NCBI GenBank assembly: GCA_012514255.1
Contig: JAAZAP010000269.1
Location: 1-6,907, forward strand
Source of the DNA: Bacteroidales bacterium
GTDB taxonomy: Bacteria; Bacteroidota; Bacteroidia; Bacteroidales; VadinHA17
Direction: 5' to 3'
Length of the DNA: 6,907 bases
Shown: in pieces, positions 6,245 through 6,907 of the stretch
Layout: every line of letters begins with the position of its first letter
How positions within the stretch are numbered: the stretch's first letter is position 1
Position numbers and translations under genes: made by a program
The notes under the pieces: generated by a model
Databases searched by the model: none
Told to the model about the DNA's origin: nothing
The model's input: the letters and a program-made list of their open reading frames with translations, nothing else

Positions 6245-6502
6245 TCACACCTCCCCTGTCCCAAGCAGTTCATCAAGTTTTTCCTTAAGGATCGCGGTCA
6301 GGTGATCTCGTTGCTTTTTGTCAAATTTGCGTGGCAGTTCTATCTCGATGCGTCGCGGCATGAAATGTATCTTCAGCTCCTTCTGCCTGATGGTCCTCTC
6401 CTTTCTTGACAGGCTGAATACTTCTTTGCGGCTGAGCCTTTCATCGATGAACCTGCGGTAGAGCTCCCACTGTGCATCTGAATGACCGTTTTCATCCGAT
6501 TG
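6245..6502 (-). pseudogene. Unrecognised charged open frame lacking a start codon
   Basis: On minus, an open frame begins right after an in-frame TGA (6505-6503) and ends at TGA 6247-6245, giving 85 codons. Readable pieces are SDAQWELYRRFIDERLSRKE (upstream half), ELKIHFMPRRIEIELPRKF and HLTAILKEKLDELLGTGEV (end). The composition is rich in Arg, Lys and Glu, looks helical, and reads like real protein. The only ATG in frame is at 6361, which would leave 38 residues; no ATG, GTG or TTG exists before it. It is therefore either the 3' end of a disrupted gene or a gene whose 5' part carries an error. I do not recognise the family. It converges with the plus-strand ATPase gene, with 159 bp between the two stops. 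Confidence 0.45.
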
Positions 6503-6556
6503 TCAGGGATCCGCTTGCGTCGACCTGTCCGGTGGTTTTTCCAGAATCAGCGATTT

Positions 6557-6906
6557 TTATTTGTTCTTGGGCACTTTGCCGCCGACGTGAGTCATATTGA
6601 CGACGAGGTCATCCTCTATCATGTAGTAAGGAACTCCATTCCCATCGTGAGCATAAACTCCAGATTGAGTGTCTTGATGACGAAGACGAGGCCGTCGTCG
6701 CAGTTGTCCGCGGTCTGGTCGGCGAACACGACGCTTTCCCTGAAGCTGTTCGCGGCGATCTCTTCGATCGTCTAGTTCACGTTGATGTCGTACGTGATGG
6801 TCTCGGTTTCGTGCTCGCTCGTCCAGTGGTACGTCACGGTCTGCGCGCTCGTGTTCAGCGTCTTTGTTCCTTCGCTGTTGGTGAGGATGATGGGCGAGTC
6901 GCGCAC
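6557..6906 (-). pseudogene. Broken GC3-rich coding stretch, unrecognised
   Basis: Reading minus from 6906, the frame VRDSPIILTNSEGTKTLN... has G or C at the third position in 74 of the 82 codons down to 6661 (hand count). This is a strong sign of a real coding frame and unlike the neighbouring genes. It carries a TAG at 6774-6772 (context NVN-stop-TIEEIAANSF) and ends at TGA 6621-6619. From about 6660 a second frame also reads like protein (SGVYAHDGNGVPYYMIEDD, then NMTHVGGKVPKNK and TAA at 6559-6557), suggesting a frameshift near 6620-6665. The first part looks beta-rich with many Thr, but I do not recognise a family. It runs off the right edge. Explanations are a decayed acquired gene, a gene using TAG as sense, or sequence errors at a contig end. 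Confidence 0.4.
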
Positions 6907-6907
6907 G

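Noticed and set aside
6482..6775. 97-codon plus-strand open frame
   Set aside because: It is opposite the GC3-rich minus frame and ends at the TAG whose palindromic CTAG context also interrupts the minus frame. The strong third-position bias belongs to minus, so this is a shadow.

Overview
The window looks like a piece of a Bacteroidota chromosome, probably Bacteroidales or Marinilabiliales-like. Start codons lack Shine-Dalgarno sequences and are preceded by A/T-rich leaders. Two genes have exact matches to the Bacteroidota -7 promoter box TAnnTTTG just upstream. The gene content also fits: a TetR / LolA-like / FtsX-permease export operon and DUF4143-type AAA ATPases. Taxonomy here is inference; no rRNA or other marker gene is present.

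Left part (1-3209, all minus strand, so read right to left). A TetR/AcrR-family regulator is followed by a secreted LolA-like outer-membrane lipoprotein-sorting protein, a four-helix FtsX/MacB-type ABC permease, and the first 22 codons of a second, paralogous permease cut by the left edge. This has the look of one operon for a periplasm-spanning ABC export system; the ATPase subunit is not in the window and is expected further left. Upstream of the regulator lies an 18-bp TGAC...GTCA palindrome, a good candidate for its own operator. It overlaps a terminator-like hairpin.

Middle (3253-6085). Two different AAA ATPases of the AAA_14 + DUF4143 type are arranged head to head: one on minus (3253-4404), one on plus (4721-6085). 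Both keep the Walker motifs and a C-terminal PD-(D/E)XK-like E...D...ExK core. They share a 316-bp divergent intergenic region with near-identical promoter placement on the two sides, a 17-bp perfect direct repeat on the plus-gene side and a dyad on the minus-gene side. Their function is unknown.

Right part (6086-6907). A non-coding stretch with several AATGAc motifs is followed by an open frame on minus (6245-6502) without a usable start codon. Beyond it, at 6557-6906 on minus, is a broken coding stretch with strikingly GC-rich third codon positions, an in-frame TAG and an apparent frame change. This end looks like degraded or transferred DNA, or low-quality contig-end sequence. No RNA gene, CRISPR array or complete mobile element was seen. 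The best leads are the regulatory architecture between the two ATPases, the operator/hairpin at the TetR gene, and the anomalous right end.
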